From NCBI GenBank assembly GCA_035544835.1, contig DASZZV010000072.1, positions 1 through 5,815 on the forward strand: a stretch of DNA of 5,815 nucleotides, given 5' to 3'. The notes under the pieces were generated by a model. That model saw nothing but the letters and a program-made list of their open reading frames with translations, had not been told where the DNA came from and ran no database searches. Of this stretch, positions 1 through 5,790 are shown piece after piece (positions within the stretch are counted from its first letter, which is position 1; every line of letters starts with the position of its first letter). The stretch is from DASZZV01 sp035544835. GTDB lineage: Bacteria; Acidobacteriota; Thermoanaerobaculia; Gp7-AA8. The translations under genes were made by a program, and so were the position numbers.

Positions 1-46
1 CGGGCTCACCAGATTTAAAGATTGGCGGAGACCGGCATCCGCGCAA

Positions 47-66
47 CACCGGGCTTACGCCCGGTG
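47..66. repeat. Perfect small palindrome (8-bp stem, 4-nt loop)
   Basis: CACCGGGC at 47-54 is exactly complementary to GCCCGGTG at 59-66, with the loop TTAC between them. It lies downstream of the helicase stop codon and outside any credible gene. It looks like a dispersed extragenic palindrome of the REP type. No T-run follows on the minus strand, so it is not a standard intrinsic terminator for the helicase gene. The 40 bases to its left show nothing else I can identify. Confidence 0.6.
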
Positions 67-79
67 CTACAGGTCTGCC

Positions 80-102
80 GCGCGCCTTCGCGCGCTGCTT
101 TT
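80..102 (+). repeat. GC-only hairpin followed by TTTT, possible weak plus-strand terminator
   Basis: GCGCGC at 80-85 pairs with GCGCGC at 90-95 around a CTTC loop, and four T residues follow at 99-102. On the plus strand this resembles a weak intrinsic terminator for a gene lying left of the window. It would face the minus-strand helicase gene that ends at 128. The T-run is short and three bases separate it from the stem, so it may equally be part of the same extragenic palindromic element as the stem at 47-66. Confidence 0.4.
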
Positions 103-127
103 GTCGTGTTGCCAGGAAAGGTGATTC

Positions 128-2563
128 TTAGTACCGAATTCGCAGCTGCGGCTGGTTCCTCGCTTCCAGGAAGGCCTGAATCTCCTTGCCCGGGTTCTTC
201 GATACCAGCTCACGAGGGGAGTCGACGTACCAGTCTGCTGGAAAATACCTCGTGTAGCTGGCATTCGTGAAGCGCTTACATAACAGTGCGATGAAGCCGA
301 CATCTTTCTCGCTTCGAATGACCCGTCCTGCCGATTGGATCACCCGCGTCATGCCCGGAATCAGGTAGGCATACTCGAAGCCCGCGCCGTATTGATCGTC
401 GTAGTATCGTTTCAGCAACTCCTGCTCGAAGCTCACCGCCGGAAGGGCCGGCCCCACCACAAACACGCCTCGCAGCATGTCTCCCTGATAATCGACTCCC
501 TCGGCGTACATCCCGCCCGAGACCGCCAGGATGAGATGTTGGTCGTGGCCGTCTTTGAGGGCCGTGAGAAAACTGCGGCGCTCATAGTCGGTCATGTCCG
601 ACCGCTGAATCATCAGCCGCTTCTCGACATAGGGCATCCGTGCCGAGACTTCCTGCAGGAAGGCATAGCTGGGAAACAGCGCCAGATAGTTGCCGGTGTT
701 GGCGTTAGCAACCTCACCCAGCGTGCGGGCGATGGTGTCGTAGTGAAGGCCGCGCTCCTTGTAGGTGGTGTCGACGTTGGAGATGACGACGATCTTTCGA
801 TTCTCTCGCGGGAAGGGAGAGGGGAGTGAGAGCTCCGAAACGCGGTCCGACGGAAAGCCCAGGGTCTTGCGGTAGAAATCGAAAGGCTCCAGCGTCGCCG
901 ACATGGCGATCGTGGCGTAGCTGCCAGAGATGATCTCGCCCAGAAAACGAGAGGGGTCCTTGCAGAAAATCTTGAGCTTGAGTCCCCCTGGTGTCGCTTC
1001 GATGATCTGGGAGAACTCCTCTCCCTCCTCGTTCATGAGGTTCGTGAACTTCATGAGCCGGAAGTAGAAGTCGATGACGGGGTCGGTTTCATCGGCCAGA
1101 CGGTTGCTGATCTTCCAGGTGATGTACTGAAGGACGACCCGCTCCCATTCGTTGCGCTGTCGGAGAAAGAACCGCCGGTCGGGCTCGCACACCGACTGCC
1201 TGGTCGTGCCCTCGAGTGGCTGGGCCAGCTCGTGAAGCTGGCTCCTGAGCTCGCGGACGAGCTCTTCCCATTCGTCGACGTCGAATTGAGGGCGCATGGA
1301 GAGGTGCTCGGCAACGAGGTCGAGTGCCCGCTCCTCGATTTCGGGCGAGTAGTATCCGCGACCGCGATCGACCAGGTTGTGAGCCTCGTCGATGATGAGC
1401 ACGGAGTCGCTGTAGTCGTCATCCTTCTGATAGCGCTTGAGACCGACGTATGGATCGAAGATGTAGTTGTAGTCGCAGACGATGACATCGGCCTGCTCGA
1501 TGAGCTCCAGCGACACCTCGAAGGGACAGACCTCTTCGGATCGTGCCATCTCGAAAACGATATCGGGATCGAAGTAACTGAGATCGGTCGACATCCGCGA
1601 CACCAGCCCGCTGCGCTGCATTTTCTCCGAGTAGTTACTGGCAAAGGGGCAGAAATCCTCGTGGCAGATCATCTCGGTGTGTGCACACATTTTCTGCTTC
1701 GCCCGGATGCGTAACACTCGAAAGGAACCGTCGTTGAGGGTCTCGAGCACTTTGACAGCCATCTCCTGCTGGAGCGTCTTCGAGGTCAGAAAGAACAATT
1801 TCTTTCCCCGCCGCAGCGACTCCACGAGCGCGGGGAAAATGGCGGCGGCCGTTTTGCCGATCCCCGTTGGAGCAGAGACCAGCAGCGTCTCTCGCTGGCC
1901 CACCGCCCGGGCCACGGCGTCGACCATCTCCTGCTGAAAGGGTCGCATCAGCTCGTGAGGAAAGGTGATCCCCTCAGCGTAGGCCCGCTTGGCCATCTTC
2001 AGGGCGCGATCGTTTTCGATCTCCTCCACCAGCCGCGAGATCTCGCGTTGGAAAGCGCCGGCAATGTCCTCGGGCTCGAAGGGAGCATCGATGGCCTTTA
2101 CCGTGCCGGTGATGAGGTCGATCAGGACGAGCTGGGGAAGAAACTCGAAGCCCTCGTAGTCCGGCTTCAGGGAGAGAAACCAGGCATACAACATGAGCTG
2201 AAACAGGTGCCGCTGCATTTTCTCCGAGCGGTAGAGAGCAGCAAGCTCCAGGTCGAAGTGAATTGATTTCACTTCCTCGATCGTGATACGCCGTCGCTCC
2301 CGGTCGATGGACAACCCGTCGATGCGGCCCGTGATCGTGACCGCCCACTCGCCAACGGCACAGCGATAATCGACACCGACCTCGGGGCGGTAGTTCGGAT
2401 CTTCCGCCGACCGCGTCTCGGCGCGCTGTGTGTGGATTTCCGTTCCCAGCCACATGCGCCGGAAGCCGTCACCCCGTTCTACGCCGATCCGGCGATAGGT
2501 GTTCTCGTGGACGAGATCTCCCACCGAGCAGGAGAGAGTCCGGGCTTCGAAGTCGATGCGCAT
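128..2563 (-). CDS. RecB-type nuclease / XPD-DinG-type Fe-S DNA helicase fusion
   Basis: Predicted cytoplasmic ATP-dependent DNA helicase of superfamily 2 with an N-terminal nuclease domain, 811 aa. Residues 1 to about 150 carry RecB-family PD-(D/E)XK signatures: GTEIH (H44), GRID (D82), EVK (E97, K99) and QLMLY (Q122, Y126). The helicase part follows. It has a Q-motif-like RPFQQE (about 207), Walker A SAPTGIGKT (230-238), SKT (261-263), four cysteines suited to a 4Fe-4S cluster (C293, C300, C305, C346), DEAH (392-395), MSATL (554-558), EGVDYQG (688-694) and motif VI QSAGRVIRS (743-751). XPD-family enzymes unwind DNA 5' to 3'; nuclease activity is inferred from the intact residues. I chose the ATG at 2563 because the upstream in-frame ATG at 2677 would translate half of a palindromic repeat. 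No strong Shine-Dalgarno precedes 2563, only AAGAGA directly abutting it. A role in repair or processing of DNA ends is likely. It is not a classic DinG, and I assign no gene symbol. Confidence 0.93.
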   Translation of the reverse strand: MRIDFEARTLSCSVGDLVHENTYRRIGVERGDGFRRMWLGTEIHTQRAETRSAEDPNYRPEVGVDYRCAVGEWAVTITGRIDGLSIDRERRRITIEEVKSIHFDLELAALYRSEKMQRHLFQLMLYAWFLSLKPDYEGFEFLPQLVLIDLITGTVKAIDAPFEPEDIAGAFQREISRLVEEIENDRALKMAKRAYAEGITFPHELMRPFQQEMVDAVARAVGQRETLLVSAPTGIGKTAAAIFPALVESLRRGKKLFFLTSKTLQQEMAVKVLETLNDGSFRVLRIRAKQKMCAHTEMICHEDFCPFASNYSEKMQRSGLVSRMSTDLSYFDPDIVFEMARSEEVCPFEVSLELIEQADVIVCDYNYIFDPYVGLKRYQKDDDYSDSVLIIDEAHNLVDRGRGYYSPEIEERALDLVAEHLSMRPQFDVDEWEELVRELRSQLHELAQPLEGTTRQSVCEPDRRFFLRQRNEWERVVLQYITWKISNRLADETDPVIDFYFRLMKFTNLMNEEGEEFSQIIEATPGGLKLKIFCKDPSRFLGEIISGSYATIAMSATLEPFDFYRKTLGFPSDRVSELSLPSPFPRENRKIVVISNVDTTYKERGLHYDTIARTLGEVANANTGNYLALFPSYAFLQEVSARMPYVEKRLMIQRSDMTDYERRSFLTALKDGHDQHLILAVSGGMYAEGVDYQGDMLRGVFVVGPALPAVSFEQELLKRYYDDQYGAGFEYAYLIPGMTRVIQSAGRVIRSEKDVGFIALLCKRFTNASYTRYFPADWYVDSPRELVSKNPGKEIQAFLEARNQPQLRIRY

Positions 2564-2630
2564 TCTCTTGAAGAGTACCCGGAACGGGCGGAGACGGTAA
2601 ATAACTCCCAGGAACTTCGTAGGGGCGGGC

Positions 2631-2735
2631 CACCGCCGAGGGGAGCGGGCGCCTCGCCCGCTCTGCAGCAACAACACACCGATTCTTCGAGCTTCGCTCG
2701 AAGAGCGGGCGAGGCGCCCGCTCCCCTCGGCGGTG
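2631..2735. repeat. Perfect 34-bp inverted repeat with nested hairpins
   Basis: The arm at 2631-2664 is the exact reverse complement of the arm at 2702-2735, separated by 37 nt. Each arm is itself a hairpin: AGCGGGCG / CGCCCGCT around a 3-nt loop, at 2644-2662 on the left and 2704-2722 on the right. A third stem (2684-2692 with 2696-2704, loop TTC) sits in the centre and overlaps the right arm by 3 nt, so the folds compete. The element lies between the end of the secreted-protein gene and the start of the helicase gene, both on the minus strand. There is no transposase and no visible target duplication. It resembles a BIME-like pair of REP palindromes in opposite orientation. Its RNA could slow or stop transcription, but there is no terminal T-run. 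Confidence 0.85.
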
Positions 2736-2764
2736 CGCCAGTGCTTAGTTGGCCAAACTCCAGC

Positions 2765-2781
2765 GGCGTGCTCTGCACGCC
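2765..2781. repeat. Small palindrome GGCGTGC-TCT-GCACGCC
   Basis: A perfect 7-bp stem (2765-2771 with 2775-2781) encloses a 3-nt loop. It lies about 60 nt past the stop codon of the secreted-protein gene on the minus strand and is unrelated in sequence to the 34-bp inverted repeat beside it. Position suits a transcript-end or RNA-stabilising hairpin, but no T-run follows on the minus strand. The rest of 2736-2839 shows nothing else I can support. Confidence 0.5.
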
Positions 2782-2839
2782 CCCACGGTTCCCATTGGAG
2801 ACAATCTACGGGTTGTGGAATGTCGAGGACGTGTGAAAA

Positions 2840-3805
2840 TCAGTACAGACGGTCGACTACGACAGCGCCATTCTCAGTGTGAACGTATCCACCACGGTGC
2901 ATCGATCCGGCGATCTCTTTGGCCCGGGCCGGGTCGATTCGCTTGCCGACTTCTGTGGGAGCGACCATGGTTTTTGTGTTGCCATAGAGATACTTCGGAC
3001 TTGCCAGAAGGATCGGCGCGACATAGACAGGGTCGCCCGAGCGGTTGTCTACGATCGAGGCATAGGGAAAGACGACCGCGGTCTGAGAGGGATCGTCGAC
3101 AAAGAACTCGACGGTTCCGCCATCGACATTGACGGGGAGACGATCCTGAAAATGAGCGAGCGGGGCGACGTTGAACGGTAGACGATCCGCGACGGTCCGC
3201 CCCTGGGAGTCATACACGGAAACGAGCAGACGGATGCTGTAGCGCCCAGTGTTGACCGCTCCGATATTGGTTCGATACCCGGTCGACCCGATGGTTCCGA
3301 AGTTGCGAATTCCGGTCGCGATCGAGCTCACCTTCTCCAGGGCGAAATCCATCTCACCAGTGAGTGTTCCGGGAATGCCCTGACCGAAGGTTCCGCTGCT
3401 GGCGTTGTTGAAGGTCGTCGTCGTCACCACGAAGGCGCGGTCGATGACCCCGTCGGGAACACTCGGATTATCGTTCGCAAACGTCGCCACGAGGAGTGCG
3501 CCCGTTCCGCTTCGCTTGAAAACGTCGTTGATGACATTACTGCTGAAGAAGGTGGAGTTGGAGGGGACGGTAACGAGAAATTCACTACCAGTCTCGATCC
3601 CGGTCGGCAGGAAAGTCAGGCTGACCTTCAGCGTGTACTGCTGAGGATTGAAGATCGACAGCTGCGTGCCCCAGCGCGTGCCTCCGGCACCGGCTGTATT
3701 GCCGACGACAGGAATTACGAACGTGTCGTATACCTGAGCAGCAGCGGGTAATGCCGAAAAGAGGAAGAACGAGAAGACGGCAACTGCAAATCTGGATCGT
3801 GACAT
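2840..3805 (-). CDS. Exported beta-rich protein of unknown function
   Basis: The 321-aa product starts with a clear Sec signal peptide: a basic start (MSRSR), a hydrophobic core over about residues 6-20 and the cleavage region ALPAAAQ, with cutting expected after A23. The mature part has no further membrane segment and no cysteine. It is rich in V, T, N, G and F, as in beta-sandwich proteins. Two stretches look like related units: GGTRWGTQLSIFNP (about 41-54), followed by a strand-rich region, and GYRTNIGAVNTG (about 176-187), followed by another. This suggests two domains with a shared fold. The style recalls uncharacterised secreted proteins of Acidobacteriota and similar bacteria; I do not recognise an enzyme motif. 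I chose the ATG at 3805 because it gives the signal peptide and has AAGGG 8 nt upstream. The upstream in-frame ATG at 4159 would translate repeat DNA. It is probably periplasmic or extracellular. Confidence 0.85.
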   Translation of the reverse strand: MSRSRFAVAVFSFFLFSALPAAAQVYDTFVIPVVGNTAGAGGTRWGTQLSIFNPQQYTLKVSLTFLPTGIETGSEFLVTVPSNSTFFSSNVINDVFKRSGTGALLVATFANDNPSVPDGVIDRAFVVTTTTFNNASSGTFGQGIPGTLTGEMDFALEKVSSIATGIRNFGTIGSTGYRTNIGAVNTGRYSIRLLVSVYDSQGRTVADRLPFNVAPLAHFQDRLPVNVDGGTVEFFVDDPSQTAVVFPYASIVDNRSGDPVYVAPILLASPKYLYGNTKTMVAPTEVGKRIDPARAKEIAGSMHRGGYVHTENGAVVVDRLY

Positions 3806-3810
3806 TGTTT

Positions 3811-3827
3811 GTACCCTTATCGGGTAC
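3811..3827 (-). promoter_or_regulatory. Hairpin overlapping the Shine-Dalgarno of the secreted-protein gene
   Basis: On the minus strand the ribosome site AAGGG (3814-3818) lies 8 nt before the ATG at 3805. Its GGG is part of GGGTAC (3811-3816), which is exactly complementary to GTACCC (3822-3827) across a 5-nt loop. A 6-bp stem would therefore hide most of the ribosome site. This could temper translation or may be chance. The Shine-Dalgarno call is firm; the regulatory reading is inference. Confidence 0.45.
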
Positions 3828-3908
3828 CGGCAAAAAATCAGAACCTCGCTCTCTGTGGCGACATTCCCGGACTTGAAAGTTGGGCGGCGAACGAGGAGAC
3901 TGTTACGG
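3828..3908. other. Divergent intergenic DNA without a recognised element
   Basis: This is the part of the 328-nt divergent spacer (3806-4133) not taken up by the composite repeat. It should hold the promoter of the minus-strand secreted-protein gene, but I see no pair of boxes good enough to annotate. The segment around 3868-3888 (ACTTGAAAGTTGGGCGGCG) faintly resembles 10-30 at the window start (AGATTTAAAGATTGGCGGAG). That may point to a shared degenerate repeat but is too weak to claim. Confidence 0.4.
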
Positions 3909-4127
3909 TTTCGTTGCTCGTTGCTCGTTGCTCGTTGTTCGTTGCGGAGGAAGTAATGTGTCATCCCGAGCCGCAGCGAGGGATCTGGGCGGGGGCTTTG
4001 CGGTCGTGGTGTCGGGGAGATCGTGCGTAATGCGTTTGGTTGAAGGGCCTCCACCCAGATCCCTCGCTCGACGCTCGGGATGACACACTGCTTCCTCGCT
4101 GATACAACGAGTAACCAGCCAACGAAA
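3909..4127. repeat. Composite inverted-repeat element with heptamer-repeat ends (MITE-like)
   Basis: The core is an imperfect inverted repeat. Arm 3948-3992 matches the reverse complement of 4051-4096 at about 40 of 46 aligned positions (five mismatches and one gap), with a 58-nt spacer. Both arms contain TGTGTCATCCCGAG and AGCGAGGGATCTGGG. The symmetry extends outward. The left arm is flanked by CGTTGCT-type heptamers (3912-3946). The right arm is flanked by degenerate complementary copies (CAACGAG at about 4105-4111, CAACGA at 4120-4125), and TTTCGTTG at 3909-3916 mirrors CAACGAAA at 4120-4127. It encodes no protein and no target duplication is obvious. It resembles a non-autonomous dispersed element, and transcription across it would give a long stem-loop. 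Confidence 0.75.
3912..3946. repeat. Tandem heptamer repeat (CGTTGCT), about five copies
   Basis: Three exact copies of CGTTGCT at 3912-3932 are followed by CGTTGTT (3933-3939) and CGTTGCG (3940-3946). The unit length is 7, so the array is not a codon repeat. It forms the left end of the larger composite inverted element. Tandem heptamers with no coding role are known in several bacterial groups, for example the STRR sequences of cyanobacteria; no kinship is implied. Confidence 0.85.
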
Positions 4128-4133
4128 AAAGCC

Positions 4134-5300
4134 ATGACCCAGATCGCAGACCGCCTCAAAGGGCTCGTTCAATCCGATATCCGCCGCATGTCGCGTGACT
4201 GCGAGCGGGTCGGCGGGATCAATCTCGGTCAGGGGATCTGTGATCTGCCCACTCTGCCGATCGTGGCTGAGGGTGCCATCGAGGCCATTCGCGCCAACAA
4301 GGCCACCTACTCGAAGTTCGAGGGGATCGACCTGCTGCGACAGAAGATCGCCGCCAAGATCTCACGCTTCAATCGCTTCGAGGTGAATCCGGACGACGAG
4401 ATCGTCGTCTCGGTCGGTTCGACGGGCGGCTTTGCTGCCGCGGCCATGGCCACGCTGAATCCGGGCGACGAGGTGATTCTGTTCGAGCCGTTCTATGGCT
4501 ATCACCTAAACACGCTGAAGATTCTCGGCGTGAATGTGAAGTTCGTTCCGCTCCAGGCGCCCGACTGGACGATCGACTTCGATCGCCTGCGCGCCGCCTT
4601 CACGCCGCGAACCCGGGGCATCGTCGTCTGCACCCCATCGAATCCTTGCGGAAAAGTCTTCTCGGTCGAAGAGATGGAGAGGATCGGCGCGCTGTGTCGC
4701 GAGTTCTCGGCGTGGGCTTACACCGACGAGATCTACGAGTACATCGTTTACGACGGGCGCGCGCATCGTTCCATGGCTTCGCTGGAGTCGTGCCGCGATC
4801 TCACCATCACGGTGTCGGGTTTCTCGAAGACGTTCTCGATTACCGGCTGGCGGATCGGCTACGTCGCCGCGCCGGCGCCAATCGCACGGGCCATCGGCCT
4901 GGTCAATGACCTCTTCTACGTCTGCGCCCCCACGCCACTGCAGTGGGGTGTGGCGCGAGCTCTCGACATCGAGGACTCGTACTACCGCGAGCTGGCCGAG
5001 TCGTATCAGGAGAAGCGCGATCTTCTCGCCGAGGCTCTTCGCTTTGCCGGCATCGAGCCGCTGATCCCACAGGGGGCGTATTACATGCTGGCCGATGTCT
5101 CGTCGCTCGGCTTCACCAATGGGAAAGAGGCTGCCGACCGGCTCCTGGCCGACGCCGGCGTCGCATCGATTCCCGGCTCGGCCTTCTTCGCGGGCGGGGG
5201 AGGCGATCAACTCCTCCGATTCTGTTTCGCCAAAGATCTTCCGGCGCTCGCCGAGGCGTCGAACCGTTTGCGCAGTTATCGCTCAGTCGCTGCGAAGTGA
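4134..5300 (+). CDS. PLP-dependent aminotransferase, class I/II (fold type I)
   Basis: The 388-aa cytoplasmic enzyme is full length for the aspartate-aminotransferase superfamily. Visible hallmarks are GINLGQGICDLP near the N-terminus (28-39), the phosphate-binding GSTGG (95-99), SNPCGK with N170, YTDEIYEY with D198 and Y201, SGFSKTFSITGWRIGY with the Schiff-base lysine K232 and with R240, and LLRFCFAK with R362 for the substrate carboxylate. The usual SNPTGK loop has cysteine in place of threonine. The pattern is closest to the kynurenine/methionine/aspartate-type aminotransferases, but the substrate cannot be read from sequence. I chose the ATG at 4134 because the upstream in-frame ATG at 4080 lies in the arm of a repeat and its 18 extra codons look unrelated to the family. 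No clear Shine-Dalgarno precedes it, only an A-rich stretch. The peroxiredoxin gene follows 6 nt after the stop, so the two form an operon. Confidence 0.93.
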   Translation: MTQIADRLKGLVQSDIRRMSRDCERVGGINLGQGICDLPTLPIVAEGAIEAIRANKATYSKFEGIDLLRQKIAAKISRFNRFEVNPDDEIVVSVGSTGGFAAAAMATLNPGDEVILFEPFYGYHLNTLKILGVNVKFVPLQAPDWTIDFDRLRAAFTPRTRGIVVCTPSNPCGKVFSVEEMERIGALCREFSAWAYTDEIYEYIVYDGRAHRSMASLESCRDLTITVSGFSKTFSITGWRIGYVAAPAPIARAIGLVNDLFYVCAPTPLQWGVARALDIEDSYYRELAESYQEKRDLLAEALRFAGIEPLIPQGAYYMLADVSSLGFTNGKEAADRLLADAGVASIPGSAFFAGGGGDQLLRFCFAKDLPALAEASNRLRSYRSVAAK

Positions 5301-5302
5301 GG
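5299..5302 (+). promoter_or_regulatory. Ribosome binding site of the peroxiredoxin gene, overlapping the aminotransferase stop
   Basis: GAGG overlaps the aminotransferase TGA (5298-5300) and sits 4 nt before the ATG at 5307. The overlap favours translational coupling. It also supports 5307 over the out-of-frame ATG at 5303, which would leave no spacing. Confidence 0.6.
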
Positions 5303-5306
5303 ATGC

Positions 5307-5786
5307 ATGCAGGATTACTACGAACCAAAGGTCAACGATCCAGCCCCACAATTCCGTCTTCCTTCCACGGAGGGAAAGACGATCAGCCTCGCCGATTTCC
5401 GCGGGAAAAATGTGGTTCTCTATTTCTATCCCAAGGATGACACGCCCGGTTGTACTGCCGAGGCCTGCTCGTTCCGGGACAGTCAGTCGCAACTGGCGGG
5501 GGAGGAGGCGGTCGTGCTCGGCGTCTCCACGGACTCGCTGGACAGTCACGCCAGCTTTCGTGGAAAGCACAACCTGAACTTCCCGCTGCTGTCCGATGAG
5601 ACTGCGGATGTCGCCAAGATGTACGGCGTCTGGAAAGAGAAAAACATGTACGGCCGCCGCAGCTGGGGCGTGGCCAGAACCACGTTTCTTATCGGAGCTG
5701 ATGGACGGGTGAAGAAGATCTACAAGAAGGTAAAGACCGATACGCACGGTGGGGATGTAGTGGCGGATTTGAAGGCGCTGAAGTAA
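5307..5786 (+). CDS. bcp: Peroxiredoxin, Bcp/PrxQ type (thioredoxin-dependent thiol peroxidase)
   Basis: The 159-aa cytoplasmic enzyme reduces hydrogen peroxide and organic hydroperoxides at the expense of thioredoxin. It has the thioredoxin-fold AhpC/TSA layout: VNDPAPQFRLP (9-19), VVLYFYPKDDTPGCTAEAC with peroxidatic C49 and resolving C54 five residues later (the intramolecular-disulfide Bcp arrangement), GVSTDS (72-77), FPLLSDE (92-98) and VARTTFLIG with the conserved R124. Length matches the family's usual 150-160 residues. There is no signal peptide. It is the second gene of an operon with the aminotransferase, probably translationally coupled to it. The pairing suggests shared transcription rather than a shared pathway. 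The gene is complete, with TAA at 5784-5786. Confidence 0.96.
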   Translation: MQDYYEPKVNDPAPQFRLPSTEGKTISLADFRGKNVVLYFYPKDDTPGCTAEACSFRDSQSQLAGEEAVVLGVSTDSLDSHASFRGKHNLNFPLLSDETADVAKMYGVWKEKNMYGRRSWGVARTTFLIGADGRVKKIYKKVKTDTHGGDVVADLKALK

Positions 5787-5790
5787 GGCG

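Noticed and set aside
1051..1644. Long minus-strand reading frame of 197 codons inside the helicase gene
   Set aside because: It is an out-of-frame shadow rich in S, R, T and P, typical of GC-rich genes. The overlapping frame carries the real helicase motifs.
1232..1714. Plus-strand reading frame of 160 codons inside the helicase gene
   Set aside because: It is antisense to the region with the DEAH box and the cluster cysteines, and no independent motif was seen.
2564..2677. N-terminal extension of the helicase to the ATG at 2677
   Set aside because: The 38 extra residues translate part of the inverted repeat (the LLLQSGRGARSP type of low-complexity sequence), and the ATG lies in the loop of that repeat. 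The RecB-like domain starts just after the ATG at 2563.
3909..4127. CRISPR array or insertion sequence
   Set aside because: The repeats are contiguous heptamers without spacers plus one inverted pair. No transposase, cas gene or target-site duplication is present.
3806..4133. tRNA, riboswitch or other structured RNA gene in the divergent spacer
   Set aside because: The visible pairing is explained by the inverted repeat. I saw no cloverleaf, T-loop sequence or known riboswitch core.
3806..4159. N-terminal extension of the secreted protein to the ATG at 4159
   Set aside because: The 118 extra residues translate the composite repeat and the heptamer array (NEQRATSNEQR), and would bury a good signal peptide in the middle of the protein.
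4506..5210. Minus-strand reading frame of 234 codons opposite the aminotransferase
   Set aside because: It is antisense to a gene with complete PLP-enzyme motifs, has no family signature and is explained by codon bias.
128..5786. A multi-gene defence island built around the nuclease-helicase
   Set aside because: The neighbours are an exported protein, an aminotransferase and a peroxiredoxin. None is a known defence component, and the helicase gene is separated from them by repeat-rich spacers. Nothing in the window supports joint function.
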